A stretch of DNA of 64,000 nucleotides from positions 3,260,823 through 3,324,822 of the forward strand of contig RPFO01000072.1 in NCBI GenBank assembly GCA_009746045.1. The letters are read 5' to 3'. The translations under genes and the position numbers were made by a program. Below the pieces are notes generated by a model, which had not been told where the DNA came from, made no database searches, and saw nothing but the letters and a program-made list of their open reading frames with translations. The stretch is from Mesostigma viride. Taxonomy: Eukaryota > Streptophyta > Mesostigmatophyceae > Mesostigmatales > Mesostigmataceae. How positions within the stretch are numbered: the first letter of the stretch is position 1; each line of letters begins with the position of its first letter. Below are positions 30,208-41,577 of the stretch, one piece after another.

Positions 30208-31104
30208 GTGTTGCAGCCTGGATATGTACAATGTGATATCCAAGAAATCAGGAAACTGATTTTGTTGGTGGGTGTTGACAGATACACCAAGTACAAGGTG
30301 CTGGAGCTGTTGCAAGACAAGTCTAAGCCATGTTTGGTGGCTGGGCTCCAGGCTATCAGATCCAGAATGAAACCAGTGATCCAGCTGCAGTGTGATTTAG
30401 AATTTGAGTGCTGCATGGGGCATGAAGACCTCCCTGAGTTATTTGTTGTACACAGGGAGTCCCATGGCAGTCAAGGCGTGGTGGAGAGGACAATCAGAGA
30501 ACTCAAGACTATTCTGCTGACGGAGAAGAAGATTCCAAGATTGGTTCCAGCTATTATCAAGACGGCCTGGTTGAGGTCAGTTGAGGACAGATTGAATGTC
30601 AGGGCATCCATGTATGTTGGAGAGGTCCCTGTGACTCTATTATCATTGCATCTTCGGGAGCTCCCTACTGAGGTTGAGCAAGCCTGGAAAGATAGCCTTA
30701 TGTTCAAATTTGCCAAGTTGAGGCAGAAAGACAAGGGCTGGAGTGTTCTGAAACCTGTTGTTGGCCAGAGGGTAATTGTGTGGAAAGAGCCCAAGCTTGC
30801 AGGCAAGCGTGGTAGCTGGCACCCTGGAGTAGTGACCAGGGTGGAACTAGCTGGGCACAAGTGCTGGGTGAAGATGGAGGATCCTCCCCAGAATGTGCAC
30901 CGTCTGTCGTGGTCATATGTACGTCTAAGGGGTGCTGAAGCAGAGGCAGTAGCTCCTGATGTGACAACCTTGCCAGTTGGTCATGACGTCATCCCTGATC
31001 ATCACGTTCAAGCTGGAAGTAATCCCCGGGTAAGTCCTGGCCAGACCCCTGGATCGGTTAACTCTCCATCCTTAGGACAGGCAGATGTGGTCCGGCCCCT
31101 CTAG
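30208..31104 (+). CDS. Integrase core of retrotransposon 2
   Basis: The frame reads QCDIQEIRKLILLVGVDRY (first D region), LQCDLEFECCMGHEDLPELF (second D) and GSQGVVERTIRELKTILLTE (E, matching GLVERTMRAI of retrotransposon 1). A C-terminal module GSWHPGVVTRVELAGHKCWV corresponds to the GPY/F-like module of element 1. It is shorter than a complete core because the finger lies in another frame. It overlaps the protease-like frame by about 20 bp. Confidence 0.8.
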   Translation: MLQPGYVQCDIQEIRKLILLVGVDRYTKYKVLELLQDKSKPCLVAGLQAIRSRMKPVIQLQCDLEFECCMGHEDLPELFVVHRESHGSQGVVERTIRELKTILLTEKKIPRLVPAIIKTAWLRSVEDRLNVRASMYVGEVPVTLLSLHLRELPTEVEQAWKDSLMFKFAKLRQKDKGWSVLKPVVGQRVIVWKEPKLAGKRGSWHPGVVTRVELAGHKCWVKMEDPPQNVHRLSWSYVRLRGAEAEAVAPDVTTLPVGHDVIPDHHVQAGSNPRVSPGQTPGSVNSPSLGQADVVRPL

Positions 31105-31732
31105 CCTCACTAAGCCTAGAGGTGTGGGCCTGAAAGATGTGGTGCTGGCTATGCAAAAAGCCAAGCAAGGACCTCGGGTGTCCAAGCTCAGCCAGTTGGA
31201 GGAGTCCGAGGATGCTGTCCTAGAGGTAGATACCAATGCTGAGGTTTCTGTTATGGGATCTCAACATACAGGTCAACGGCAGGTGCTTTCGCCTAGTTGT
31301 GCTTGGGTGTCTGACTTTAGTGGCAGGACACACATTATGGTATTGGGAGAGGTGCAGGTAACCTTCATGGGTGAGAATGTCACATTTCTTGTGCTTGAAG
31401 ATTATGATGGCCCTATCATCTTGGGTCAAAATTTTCTGAGCTCTCCTAGAATTGCTGTGGCATCTGATAAGCTGAGAAAGTTTGGCTGGGGTAGCATACC
31501 CTTGGTCAATTTTAAAACCTCCCTTGCCAGTGTATTTAATTCTGTGAAAGCGATCAAGAATGTGCAGTGGCCCGCTGAGGATCAGATTCCTGTGGCTTCC
31601 AGTCTTGTGATGCCAGCTGCTCTTCATCCTAGCAGTATTGGTATTACTAAGAGATCACTGGCTGCTCATTCTCCTCTTAGCTATGATCAGCTTGTCCAGG
31701 AAATGAGTTCTCCTCTGATGTTTGAGGCCTAG
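31085..31732 (+). CDS. Protease-like domain of retrotransposon 2
   Basis: VLEVDTNAEVSVMG carries the aspartate but DTNA replaces DTGA. WVSDFSGRTHIMVLGEVQV and DGPIILGQNFLSSP follow, collinear with WVSDFSGKTKMQVKGQVSI and GNALLGEPFVSYP of retrotransposon 1. A conserved tail (ALHPSSIG.., SPLSYDQLV) leads to RT. Loss of the loop glycine in both elements suggests a diverged or structural protease fold. The stop FEA* overlaps the RT frame. Confidence 0.75.
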   Translation: MWSGPSSLTKPRGVGLKDVVLAMQKAKQGPRVSKLSQLEESEDAVLEVDTNAEVSVMGSQHTGQRQVLSPSCAWVSDFSGRTHIMVLGEVQVTFMGENVTFLVLEDYDGPIILGQNFLSSPRIAVASDKLRKFGWGSIPLVNFKTSLASVFNSVKAIKNVQWPAEDQIPVASSLVMPAALHPSSIGITKRSLAAHSPLSYDQLVQEMSSPLMFEA

Positions 31733-32704
31733 CTGGAGGCTAGCATTTGCCAAGGCCCTAGAGGAGTGGTTGCAGTTTGACTGCTGTCAGCCTGTGAATG
31801 AAGTTCCCCCATATAGTACACGGTCGAAGCTCAGATTTGTCATCAAGCGGAAGGAGGTGGAGGGGGTGTCTATTCCCCATGTGCGTCCAGTTCTCAATGA
31901 ATACCGTGGTACTGGGGATCTTCTGGGCGAGGAGTTGTATACACCTGGGATGCTACATGATACATGGCGTATTTTATTGTGCCTGTATGTCGGTATGCTG
32001 AACCAGGGTGCTGATATGTCTTCAGTTCTGCTAGATTTCAAGAGAGCATTTCTGAAGGGTGATCCCAGTGTAGCTCAGCAGGTGTGGCATTGTGAAACTC
32101 CATTTCATGTGCCAGTTCCTGTAGCCTGGCAGGCAGAGCTCCAGTCTAGCTACCTGCTGATTCTGAAGGGTCTAGAAGGTCTCAGGTCCAGTCCCATCAT
32201 TTGGAGATTCACCTTGGAAGACTTCTTGACTAAGCACTGTGGGTTGAAAGTGTCATCTGTGGACCCATGTCTATTGCTGGGTAGGTGGCATGATTTACCT
32301 GTGTATGCTAGCCTGCATGGTGATGACTTGCACTTGATTGCTCCCACTAAGTGGTTGAGTCAGTTTGTGCCCATCATTAATGATGCATTTCCTTTGGGAA
32401 AAGAATTGTGGCAGAAGCCTGGAGAGGCTGTCACGTTCTGTGGAATGCAGGCTACATTGGTTCAGGAGGGGAGTCAGTGGCTGATTAAGCTGCAGGCGGG
32501 CAATGACTACAAGAGTACCATTCTTCAATCTGTTCCAGAGGTCATGACGTCATCCATTGCACCTGAGCTGAAAGGCAAGTTGGCCTGGTATGGCAGCATT
32601 TGTGGGCCTGACATGATGGTCCATAGCAGATCCCCTGATGATGTGCTAATATCGGAGGAGCCTTCCCAGATTATTGCACATGTTAACAAGTCTCCTGGTA
32701 TTAC
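31722..32704 (+). pseudogene. Reverse transcriptase of retrotransposon 2
   Basis: LDFKRAFLKGDPSVAQQVW is the first catalytic Asp motif. LHGDDLHLIAP carries HGDD in place of YVDD, as in retrotransposon 1; AVTFCGMQATLVQEGSQW matches VKFCGMMLEL there. The domain is open to 32,704, where a 480-bp transposon separates it from RNase H. Last native residues: NKSPGI. Confidence 0.85.
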
Positions 32705-33184
32705 CACTACAATACGCTTCCGCGGACACCTTTTTCAGCGGGGAAAGTGCCCCCGGGCTTCCGGGGCAAATTCAGCAAGCGCTGCGGAACTTAGATACTA
32801 AATTTTCGTTTTTGGTTCGTACCGTACAGCCAATCATTTTGCGCCCGGATCAAATTGTGATCTGGTCACTGAACACGAAAATTTCAGCGGAACGTACGAA
32901 ACACCAACGCAACTAGAGAAAATTTTCAGTGACGAAACTGTAGTACCGTGTACCCAAGCAAAATGTAGTAGGACTTCGCTAAATTCACGTTCGGAATTTT
33001 TCCCCGCAAGATTCCCCTGCAAGATTCCCCCGCATGATTCCCCCCGCTAGGTTCAGGCTCCAGTCGATGCTCGCCAAATGGCGCAAAAAAAGAAACATAT
33101 GTTAAAATCAACGGTGCGAATCCTCGTTACCGCTCGGGTAACATTCTCACTCATTTCGCGTCTCCTACGAACCGTATTGTAGTG
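32705..33184. mobile_element. 480-bp CACTA-ended MITE
   Basis: Inverted ends CACTACAATACG (32,705) and CGTATTGTAGTG (to 33,184). No coding content. It interrupts the RT-RNase H frame. A target duplication is not evident (at most one base C), so the ends may be slightly degraded. Not similar in its ends to the 9,601 element beyond CACTA. Confidence 0.75.
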
Positions 33185-33696
33185 CTTTAGCTGGGATTGA
33201 TTTGTCTTTGCCATTTTCCTTGGATATCTATGTTGATAGCTCCATGGATAGCAGGCAAGTTTCTAAGGTCAGAGGCAGGTCAGCTGGCTTGTTTGTGCTT
33301 CAGCAACATAGGCCTAGTCTTGTGGCCTGGTACAGTCGTCTTCAAAGAAGGGTTGCTGTGAGTTCAGATGTCTCTGAGTGCAGAGCCATTTGTGAAGGGA
33401 TTCAGTCCAGTTTGTACATCAAGGAGCTGTTGCTAGCTATGGCTTCAGTGACTCCTCATACTCTTCAGCTGGAGACCTTGATCCTTTCAGATAACATGGG
33501 TATGGTCCAGTTTGTGCACAAGCAATTGGCCAGAAGCAGAGATCTGGATTATCTCCTGTTGAAGGAGTTGGCAGGTCTGGTGGATATTCAACATCTTCCA
33601 GGTTCTGAGAATCCTGCTGATGCCTTGACTAAGTTGCCTCACAAGTCTGCTGAGCAATACAAGCTTCTTTACAAGCTGATGAGCTCCTCTGTGTGA
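33185..33696 (+). pseudogene. RNase H of retrotransposon 2
   Basis: IYVDSSMDSRQVSKVRGRSA (D), VAWYSRLQRRVAVSSDVSEC (E), LILSDNMGMVQF (D) and NPADALTKLP align with the same motifs of retrotransposon 1. The stop is at 33,694-33,696. It is separated from RT by the MITE. Confidence 0.85.
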
Positions 33697-34039
33697 GTTG
33701 AGCAATTCCAATTGGAGCTTTGAGTTTGGTGACTGTTGGGTGAGAAGAGCTAACATTGAGCTGGGCTCTGTTATGCTGAGAGCTGTGATGCTCTGAGGGC
33801 CGTAATGCTCTGTGTACATATGTGTATAATACTGTATTCTATGTAATGCTCAGTCATGGAGCATGGTGTTGGTTGGGGGTTTGTCCTCAGTTTGAGGTTT
33901 GTCTCAACCAAAGGGATTTTATAGGGCAGGGTTCGATTCCCTGGGGCTGCTTAGGCGGATTTTCCCGGATTGGCTGACCCATCAACCTTGCTGGTGAGGT
34001 GGCGACAGGTCCCCCTAGTTTTGTCCCAGACAGAGGAAG
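33697..34039 (+). other. 3' non-coding part of retrotransposon 2
   Basis: No gene. A T-arm-like motif CAGGGTTCGATTCCCTG (33,929-33,945) contains a B-box sequence GGTTCGATTCC, but no tRNA fold could be built around it. The last five bases, GGAAG, are the TSD of the next element. Confidence 0.5.
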
Positions 34040-34769
34040 TGTAACAGTATTTTCTGACAGTGTGTATACTGTTACATCCAAGTGGACGTGAACTTGGAGT
34101 TCAGCGTTCAGTGTAAATGGCTGAGTCTTTTGTACGGCCAAAGTGTAATGATTCCTGGCCTGACTTGACTTTTTGGGACTTATATGCGGAGTGCCCTTTT
34201 GATGGTCCTTTGTGTTGGGCCCTGGACGGTACGGGACAGTACCTTGGAATCTATGTGTAATCTGACTGATGTCAGTTAGTATCTTTCGTAAGTTAGGGGT
34301 GTAAAGCATACAGAGAGAGAACCTTACCGGTTCGTCTGCGTTCTGATTAGCTGAGACCTGTAGGATTGCGTTGGACTCCTCTGTGTCGGCGGGGACATAA
34401 GCTTTGCCTGTTTGTCACCATAGCCATCACGCGGATACCCCCAATTATGTGAAGCTATTTCTAATAACCAAACATGCTCACTTCAGGCCCTGTTATTGGA
34501 CAGCCATATCCGATAGACAGGAAGTCTTGTGTCTGTATGAACAAGCAGAGAGACGCCCGACCAAAAGGGGACCACCGCTCTCTACCGCGTAAGTACCGTC
34601 TCGTAGGAATGGCCTCTAGACGGGAAACGACCACCCTCTACGATTCCTGGAGAGTGCTAGGAATCTCCCCTGTCTCTTGGGGTTTGATAAGTCCGTTCTG
34701 TCTTTAATGACAGGAGGTAAAAGATCTGTGCATTTAGTGGAGCAGAGACCACCATTTTATTCTGTTACA
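34040..34769 (+). repeat. 5' LTR of the LARD-like element
   Basis: 730 bp; matches 40,207-40,938 with few differences. Confidence 0.95.
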
Positions 34770-37700
34770 TTGGTAATCGGAGGTTTGACCTCTGAACAGA
34801 CTTATCAAAGCATGGGACGAGTTTCCGTGTACTGACTCTTTCAGCTTACATCAACCATTTCCGCCTACCAACGTTTTTTCTACCGATGGAAGAACAAGAA
34901 CGATAGCATTCGTCCTGGTTGAGACATTTAGCAGAAAGCTTTCTATCTAGCTCAGCGGCCAGTCACCTGGCGGTTTCACTAACCCTGCTGAACTGTATAG
35001 AGTGCATTCTTCACTGGGCAGCGAATTTCTTTTTGCAGTCTGTGTTGCGGAATAGGCTAGGCGTCTGGCGTGGGACGTTCTCACGAACAAGCCGAGCCAG
35101 ACCACATTTTCCTGAGCCCAAGCTAACGCACCAGACCAGCCAACTCAAGTGATTCTGCTGCTGTCGCCTATTCGACACTGCGTCAATCTGCCCGACCCGC
35201 TGAAACGGCAACGAGCTCTACACAACAACAACAATCAGCCGACACAGTGTGGTGGTGGCAACGACTTCTTCCAGTCGTGCCAATGCCTTCTTTTTCAACG
35301 ACTACATCTGCCAGTTTTAGTGACAACATCTTAATGTTTCTGCAACAACCTTTCGCTCTAGCGCCGACGTTTTGCTGTAGCAGCGACATCTGGTTGTGGC
35401 GACAGCGTCGTCTGCTGCAACGGCATCTGCTAGGCCAACATCTCGAAAAGCAGGTGGGCACCTGGTGATCTCTTTTAGTTGCAGAAGAGATGCCTATAGG
35501 GTATGAGACATTTTTCTTACTGCTCACCACCATGATGCTAGAATGAAGAAGACCCAGTCCTGTAAGCAGTTTGGAGGAAGGTCTTTTCCCTGTTCTAGTC
35601 ATGGCTTGTAAAAAGGGTGACAGTCCCATGTCTCTCAAGGTGTGCTGTCATACTGCTGACACCTTGACGGTGTTGTGCCTAACACCTGCGTGCGTAGTTA
35701 GGGAGTGCTGGCTTCTTCCCCCATAGGGTGGGAGGAGAACAACCTAGTTGTTCCCATCATTACATTATTCCATGCCTGTGATGCTGTTTTAGCATGCATT
35801 ACTGTGTGAGTCTGAGTTTACCTTTTAGCACTCACCATAGGCTTGCGTGGAGTATATGTTTTGATTAGTGCCTGTCACTGCCCTCAAGTAGTGTATCTGG
35901 TATCATTGTAGGGTCTCACCCACCGTAAAAATTTTCTGGGAGGGTGTGGATCTGACCAGACACCTCGTGCATGGTTCTGGCACGTACCAGCACACAGCCA
36001 GATAGTTAGTCATAGAAAGGCTATCCATTCCAGGATGGTTTTGATAGTCTGACAGTAGTTTATTTAGAATACAACCAGGACTTGGGTCAGCCAGCATTCA
36101 ATGTTATTTCTTGGTGCAGGCTGAAACTTGTACCCCTGTCCTGGGTAGTCACGGGCACTTGTATTATCTATGGATGGTGTGCTCTATTGCATCTATGGCT
36201 TGGCTTGCCTCTGTAGATGTGATAGAGTACTGCACTCTATAGATAGTATGACGTGCACCTCTTCAGTTGCATAGACATCTTGCAGCTGTAGGTAGCTACT
36301 GCGGTGCCTCTTTTGAGTGCATGCTTCTGCAGTGCCTCCTTGGGTGCATCCCTGCCATGTTCTCTGGTCTTGCACACATAGAGGTGCCTTGATTGCGTGA
36401 ACTAGCTATTTTGTTCACTGCTGAGAACATTGTAATGGGCAGTGTCAAGTCTTTCCTTTTCTTCTTTTTTTAGTAGAAAGGATGCTTGTTCACTGGGTCC
36501 CATAAGGAGTATGGTCATCACGTTCGCTGCATAGGACGTACTTTACGTCTGCCCTTGATGACTCAGGTTGGCAATAGTGCCTTTTAGCAATCAGCTATAG
36601 TCATAGTTTTACAGCTGGCTTGTCCTAGACACGTGGGCTGTGACGTGTTGACTCTTGTCACCCTGTGTCTTGGTTAAGACCTGCTGCTTAGGGGAGCCAC
36701 TAACACTCGATCCCTGTCACCTGATTTAGGCCATACAGTATTATATAGCATTATAGGCCACCTGTTGGGAGAAACAGTTTGTTTGTCTCCTGACCCTGCC
36801 AAGGTTGCCTGTACTGTTTAGTTCTAGTTTTAGGTCGCCTGTTGGGAGAAGCCAGCTTTGTTTGTCTCCTAACCCTGCCAAGGCCGCCTATATTCTGCTG
36901 TACCAGTTTTGGGCTGCCTGTTGGGAGAAAATAGTTAATGTGTTTCTCTCCTAACCCTGCCAGGGCTGCCTGTAGATCCCAAGTGCCTAACTCTTACGTC
37001 AGTCACTCAGGCTTACATCTTTCTTGTGGCCATTGGGATGGTGAAGACGTTGTGCTTATTATGGATGACGTCTATACAGTTGCCCCTGGTTGCATGCCTT
37101 ATTATGGAAAGATGTACAGTTGGTTGATAGATGCGTGACAGTTGTTTTTCAGTCATGAAAGCAGTCACTAGCATCTCTGTCCCAGTGTTGGATATACCAG
37201 AATCCCCACGAGGTTTTGGTTGTTTGCAGTCTTATAAGAGCTTGCCTGAGGGTAAATGATGTGCCAGTACGCCATGGCTGAGTTTTACTTATTTTGCTTT
37301 TTCCTCAGTGACCTGGACTTCAATCACTTGGGCTTTCTCTGCATGTAAGCCTTTCTTGTTAGCTGTCTGCTGACTACTGATGAAGTTCATATGGTCAGAA
37401 ACAGTGGGAGTCATACTTCTCATGTGATTCCCTGTTTTCAAGCTCTCTCTCTCCGCGTGCAGTCTGTGACTCCAGTGCACCAGGTATACAGACTGTGTGC
37501 ATACCTAGAGTACTCATCTTCTTCAGTTCTCACCGTTATGAGAGCTTTGAGTATTCGCACGGCCTATGGAGTGGCCTAATGGTGTGCATCTTTTGGAGCA
37601 GTGGACATCATGAACAGAGTTGCTAGGGTGTGTCAAGGACGTTTTGTGGCTATCATAACAGGGATGCAGACGAGCATTCATTAAGTGTGGAGTTTACCGG

Positions 37701-40206
37701 TGGCTTTTGTTGCTCAAACTCCGCACTGCTTGTCAATTGCTTGCCTTTGTTATTGATCCTTGTCACTGTCCTCTTGACCCCCTTCTGATCTTTCCTTGCT
37801 TGCTAATCCTTGTCTTGGGAAGATCTCACCTCTCACCTCTGTTCATTTCTTTGTCTATCTTGCTGCCTCCCATGAGTGGACTTTGTGGTATCCTCTCATG
37901 TCTGTCTGAGAGCCTCTCTCTGATAGAGTTTTAATTGGGTACAACAGTATGCTGGCATCTGTACCCTGAGTGCCTACTCACTCACCTTCAGTTGTACATG
38001 ATGCAAGGGGTCTTGCTACAGCTCTTGAGTATTTCTCTATGCTGACGGACCCTTCCGCCCTTGAGCTGCCCACAGTACAACAGCGTTCTGGATCAATGGA
38101 CAATTTTTGTACCTAGGATGGGTTGTGATACTGTTGCTGAGAGTCTTAACCTAGGAGCTGTGAGCTCTCTTTGTGTTGACCTCGTCAGCCTTACCCGCTG
38201 CTTGACATCAATCTGCAACCTTATGGCTGTCAAGGATTAATCCATGTTGTGTGGTCTCACAGGAACATCTTATGGAGGGAGCCTGTCTGACCTTGTTGTC
38301 TTGTGGGTTTGAGATGCCCTCACCCCTACACCTTGACAGGGTTGGCTGGCCCCATCCCCCTTCCTGTGACTAACCCATGACTGTCCTGTGACCACGCCGT
38401 TGGCAGATTGTTGGCAGTTGCCTGCTGATTGCATCCAGTTAATCAGTGGCAGATTTGGGAACGAGTTTGTCTGCTGGTGGTATCCAGTTCACCATGCAGA
38501 GACAGTACCTCTGTTTGGCCAGTGCCTTCTGGTTGTTTCCAGTTTACCCGAGGCGGCCAGATGAATGAATACGCTTACGTGCTGGTTGTCTCCAGTTTAC
38601 CAGCTGTTGAGTAATTGGACCATGGCTCTGCATGATCAATCATGTGCTGAATTGCCTTGGTCTAAGGTGTCACTCACCCTTGGCACTGAGTGATGCATTG
38701 AGCCTTGATGATGGTCGCGGTCTTGGGTTACCTGAGTCGTTCCAAGACCGTTGGTTGCTTTCACCATTCCAGTTGCGAGAGACTGATGAGTGTGCCTTGT
38801 TCATTTAGGGCCACTTGTTTGTGGGTTGAGATGTGGCTGCAGGCTTTCCCTCACCCTCGATCCCTGAGTCTTGTCTTAGAGGGGAGGAGATCTATGAGGT
38901 CTGTGGCAGATGGACATCACTAATTGCCTGTGAAACTGATTGGGATTTTCAGTTTCTTCTTTTGTTACCTCATAGATCCCATTCGGTCCTGGTGACCTGT
39001 GCCTTCTTGGCGGATTTGCTGTGGTCACCTGAATGAGGGCCTTAGGACATTTTCTGTCTTCCAGTTCTGGGCCTATGGTCTACATGACAATTGTGGTCAA
39101 CATGCTTTGGTCAACAAGTTATGCTTCCAGTGGTTGACATCCGGAGTCTTCCTGAGCACTGCAGTGTTCCTTCTTGGAGCGATCCAGTGTTGACATGCAA
39201 TCCAGTATGTGGACCTTGCTCAATGGATGGAGAATCTGGAGTGGCCAGATTTGCATGGGATGGAGAATCTGGGGTGGCCAGATTTTGGAGATCAGTTTTT
39301 ACTACGTGCTTGCACTGATCCAGTTGTGGGAGACCTTGTCTTGGACGCGTGGACTTGGTGCAGCCTACCTACTTTCTATGGATCCAGTTTGGGATGTGCA
39401 GATATGGCACAGTCTTTGTTGCTAGTGGGATAGGCAGAGAGAATCTGTTATGATGCTTACTGTGATGGGCATGGCGGATTCCATGAGTGAGCCCTCTCAA
39501 CACTGTGGTTCCTTATTCTCTGCTTATGTGTCTTTTGAGGCCATACTTGCCTTTCTTTAGAAGACACTTCCTGTACCAGCAAATCCAGTTCCAGTTGTTT
39601 TTCCAATTCCAGATCTGCTTCCTGTCGCTATTTCCAGTTCCAAGTTCCAGTTCCAGTCCTGTTTCCAGACTTTTTCAGTCTTCAACTTTAAGGCGGCTGT
39701 TCCTTTCACCTGCCTTGTTTGATACCAGTTGTGATGACGTTGTACTTGGATAGTACTAGGGTCTTTTCTCTGTCGTGAGTTGCAGGATGAGCCCAGTACC
39801 AGTTCGTCTTTTCTCTGGCTGGAGTCCCAGGAGAAGACAGTAGTTGGTTTTAAGTTTATTTTGGGTTTTATTTTGTGTTTTTTCTGTGTTTTTGAGTTTT
39901 GTGGTAGTGTGACAACTTCCTCCCCAGATAGGATGTGTGTTATGTGTTCAGGCTGTGAGTCTTGCCCATGAACTCAGTTCCCAAGAGGGTTGATGACGCC
40001 TTTGTGGTCGAGACTTAAGGCCTGGAGGGATAACTGGGTCATGCGGCCAGCCTGTGATTTGCAGACCATTTCCTTTGTCCATAGACTCAGATCCTTGCAG
40101 GGTCAATGATGCCGTGTTGGCGGAGACTTGAGGCCTGTGGGGATGCTGGCAGTCATGCGACTGGTCTGTTTGGCAGAGCTGGTAGCTCTGTTCTTGGGGG
40201 GAGGAA
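34770..40206 (+). other. Interior of the LARD-like element
   Basis: No coding sequence recognised on either strand. It contains a threefold repeat of about 75 bp (36,755-36,975, core CCTGTTGGGAGAA and CCTAACCCTGCCA) and scattered CCAGTT-rich repeats (38,430-38,620 and 39,580-39,670). Confidence 0.7.
36755..36975. repeat. Threefold repeat of about 75 bp in the LARD interior
   Basis: Each unit has GCCTGTTGGGAGAA, then TGTCTCCTAACCCTGCCA or a close variant. Confidence 0.85.
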
Positions 40207-40938
40207 TGTAACAGTATTTTCTGACAGTGTGTATACTGTTACATCCAAGTGGACGTGAACTTGGAGTTCAGCGTTCAGTGTAAATGGCTGAGTCTTTTGT
40301 ACGGCCAAAGTGTAATGATTCCTGGCCTGACTTGACTTTTTGGGACTTATATGCGGAGTGCCCTTTTGATGGTCCTTTGTGTTGGGCCCTGGACGGTACG
40401 GGACAGTACCTTGGAATCTATGTGTAATCTGACTGATGTGTCAGTTAGTATCTTTCGTAAGTTAGGGGTGTAAAGCATACAGAGAGAGAACCTTACCGGT
40501 TCATCTGTGTTCTGATTGGCTGAGACCTGTAGGATTGCGTTGGACTCCTCTGTGTCGGCGGGGACATAAGCTTTGCCTGTTTGTCACCATAGCCATCACG
40601 CGGATACCCCCAATTATGTGAAGTTATTTCTAATAACCAAACATGCTCACTTCAGGCCCTGTTATTGGACAGCCATATCCGATAGACAGGAAGTCTTGTG
40701 TCTGTATGAACAAGCAGAGAGACGCCCGACCAAAAGGGGACCACCGCTCTCTACCGCGTAAGTACCGTCTCGTAGGAATGGCCTCTAGACGGGAAACGAC
40801 CACCCTCTACGATTCCTGGAGAGTGCTAGGAATCTCCCCTGTCTCTTGGGGTTTGATAAGTCCGTTCTGTCTTTAATGACAGGAGGTAAAAGATCTGTGC
40901 ATTTAGTGGAGCAGAGACCACCATTTTATTCTGTTACA
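40207..40938 (+). repeat. 3' LTR of the LARD-like element
   Basis: 732 bp; carries an extra TG (GATGTGTCAG) relative to the 5' copy. Confidence 0.95.
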
Positions 40939-40943
40939 GGAAG

Positions 40944-41273
40944 GTAGTTTGTCATGTGCTTAATATATTTTGTGATGTGCTATTTCTCAGTCCATGGTGG
41001 GCGCCAGTTCTGATAACTATCAATGTCTACCTGATAAGGTCTTGTGGGTAACTTGTGGGGTTCCAATCAGGAGCCATTATGGTGATGATTCCATTTTGGT
41101 CATTATTCTGGTTAGCCACAAGCGGCTATTCCAAACACTTGGCTTTCTACTTCCAGTGGATAGGGAATTCATTGTAATTCGTCATGGCTGAGATGTGTTG
41201 TGATCTGGTGCTTGATTAATCCCGAGCAGAGACTACAGAGAGCTGGGAGGGATGTCAAGTGCTATGCATGTTG
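40944..41273 (+). other. Remaining 3' non-coding part of retrotransposon 2
   Basis: Continues the sequence interrupted at 34,039. No gene seen. Confidence 0.5.
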
Positions 41274-41286
41274 TTTCTATATATGT

Positions 41287-41524
41287 TAAAAATATAATTA
41301 TACTTACAGCAGAGTGAAATCACTCAAACCAAAGCAAACGCCCAGCTATAAACCTATATACAGAGCCATGTCAAAACTCTATACTACGATAAGACCAATG
41401 GAAACGCCTAACGGGAGGAACCTAATAGCCCTGCTGCACCGCAAAATCAGCCCGCGTACGGCGGAGCATGATGTCAGCCATGGCCCGAGTCAGCGCCACC
41501 GACAAGCGCTGACGCCAATATGAC
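41287..41524 (-). mobile_element. 5'-truncated LINE insertion
   Basis: Reverse complement of about 1,256-1,560, that is, the end of the LINE coding region plus its 3' tail. A 13-bp duplication TTTCTATATATGT flanks it (41,274-41,286 and 41,525-41,537), the signature of target-primed reverse transcription. The 5' truncation is typical of LINEs. Confidence 0.88.
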
Positions 41525-41557
41525 TTTCTATATATGTGTTGCCAAGCCTAACAGCTC

Positions 41558-41577
41558 TAAAAGAAAGAAAGGGCTGG
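41558..41577 (+). promoter_or_regulatory. Polypurine tract of retrotransposon 2
   Basis: AAAAGAAAGAAAGGGCTGG abuts the 3' LTR start AGTTAATATGG. Confidence 0.7.

Larger units (their letters stand above)
34040..40938 (+). mobile_element. Large non-coding LTR element (LARD-like)
   Basis: LTRs 34,040-34,769 and 40,207-40,938 are nearly identical (about 730 bp, ends TGTAACAG/CTGTTACA). The TSD GGAAG is at 34,035-34,039 and 40,939-40,943. Primer-site-like TGGTAATCGGAGG follows the 5' LTR (34,771), and the tract GGGGGGAGGAA precedes the 3' LTR (40,196-40,206). The 5.4-kb interior has only short open stretches and no gag or pol motif. It must have been moved by proteins of another element. Very similar LTRs imply recent insertion. 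Confidence 0.92.

Noticed and set aside
33926-33960. tRNA gene around GGTTCGATTCC
   Set aside because: T-arm-like only; no cloverleaf with the flanks.
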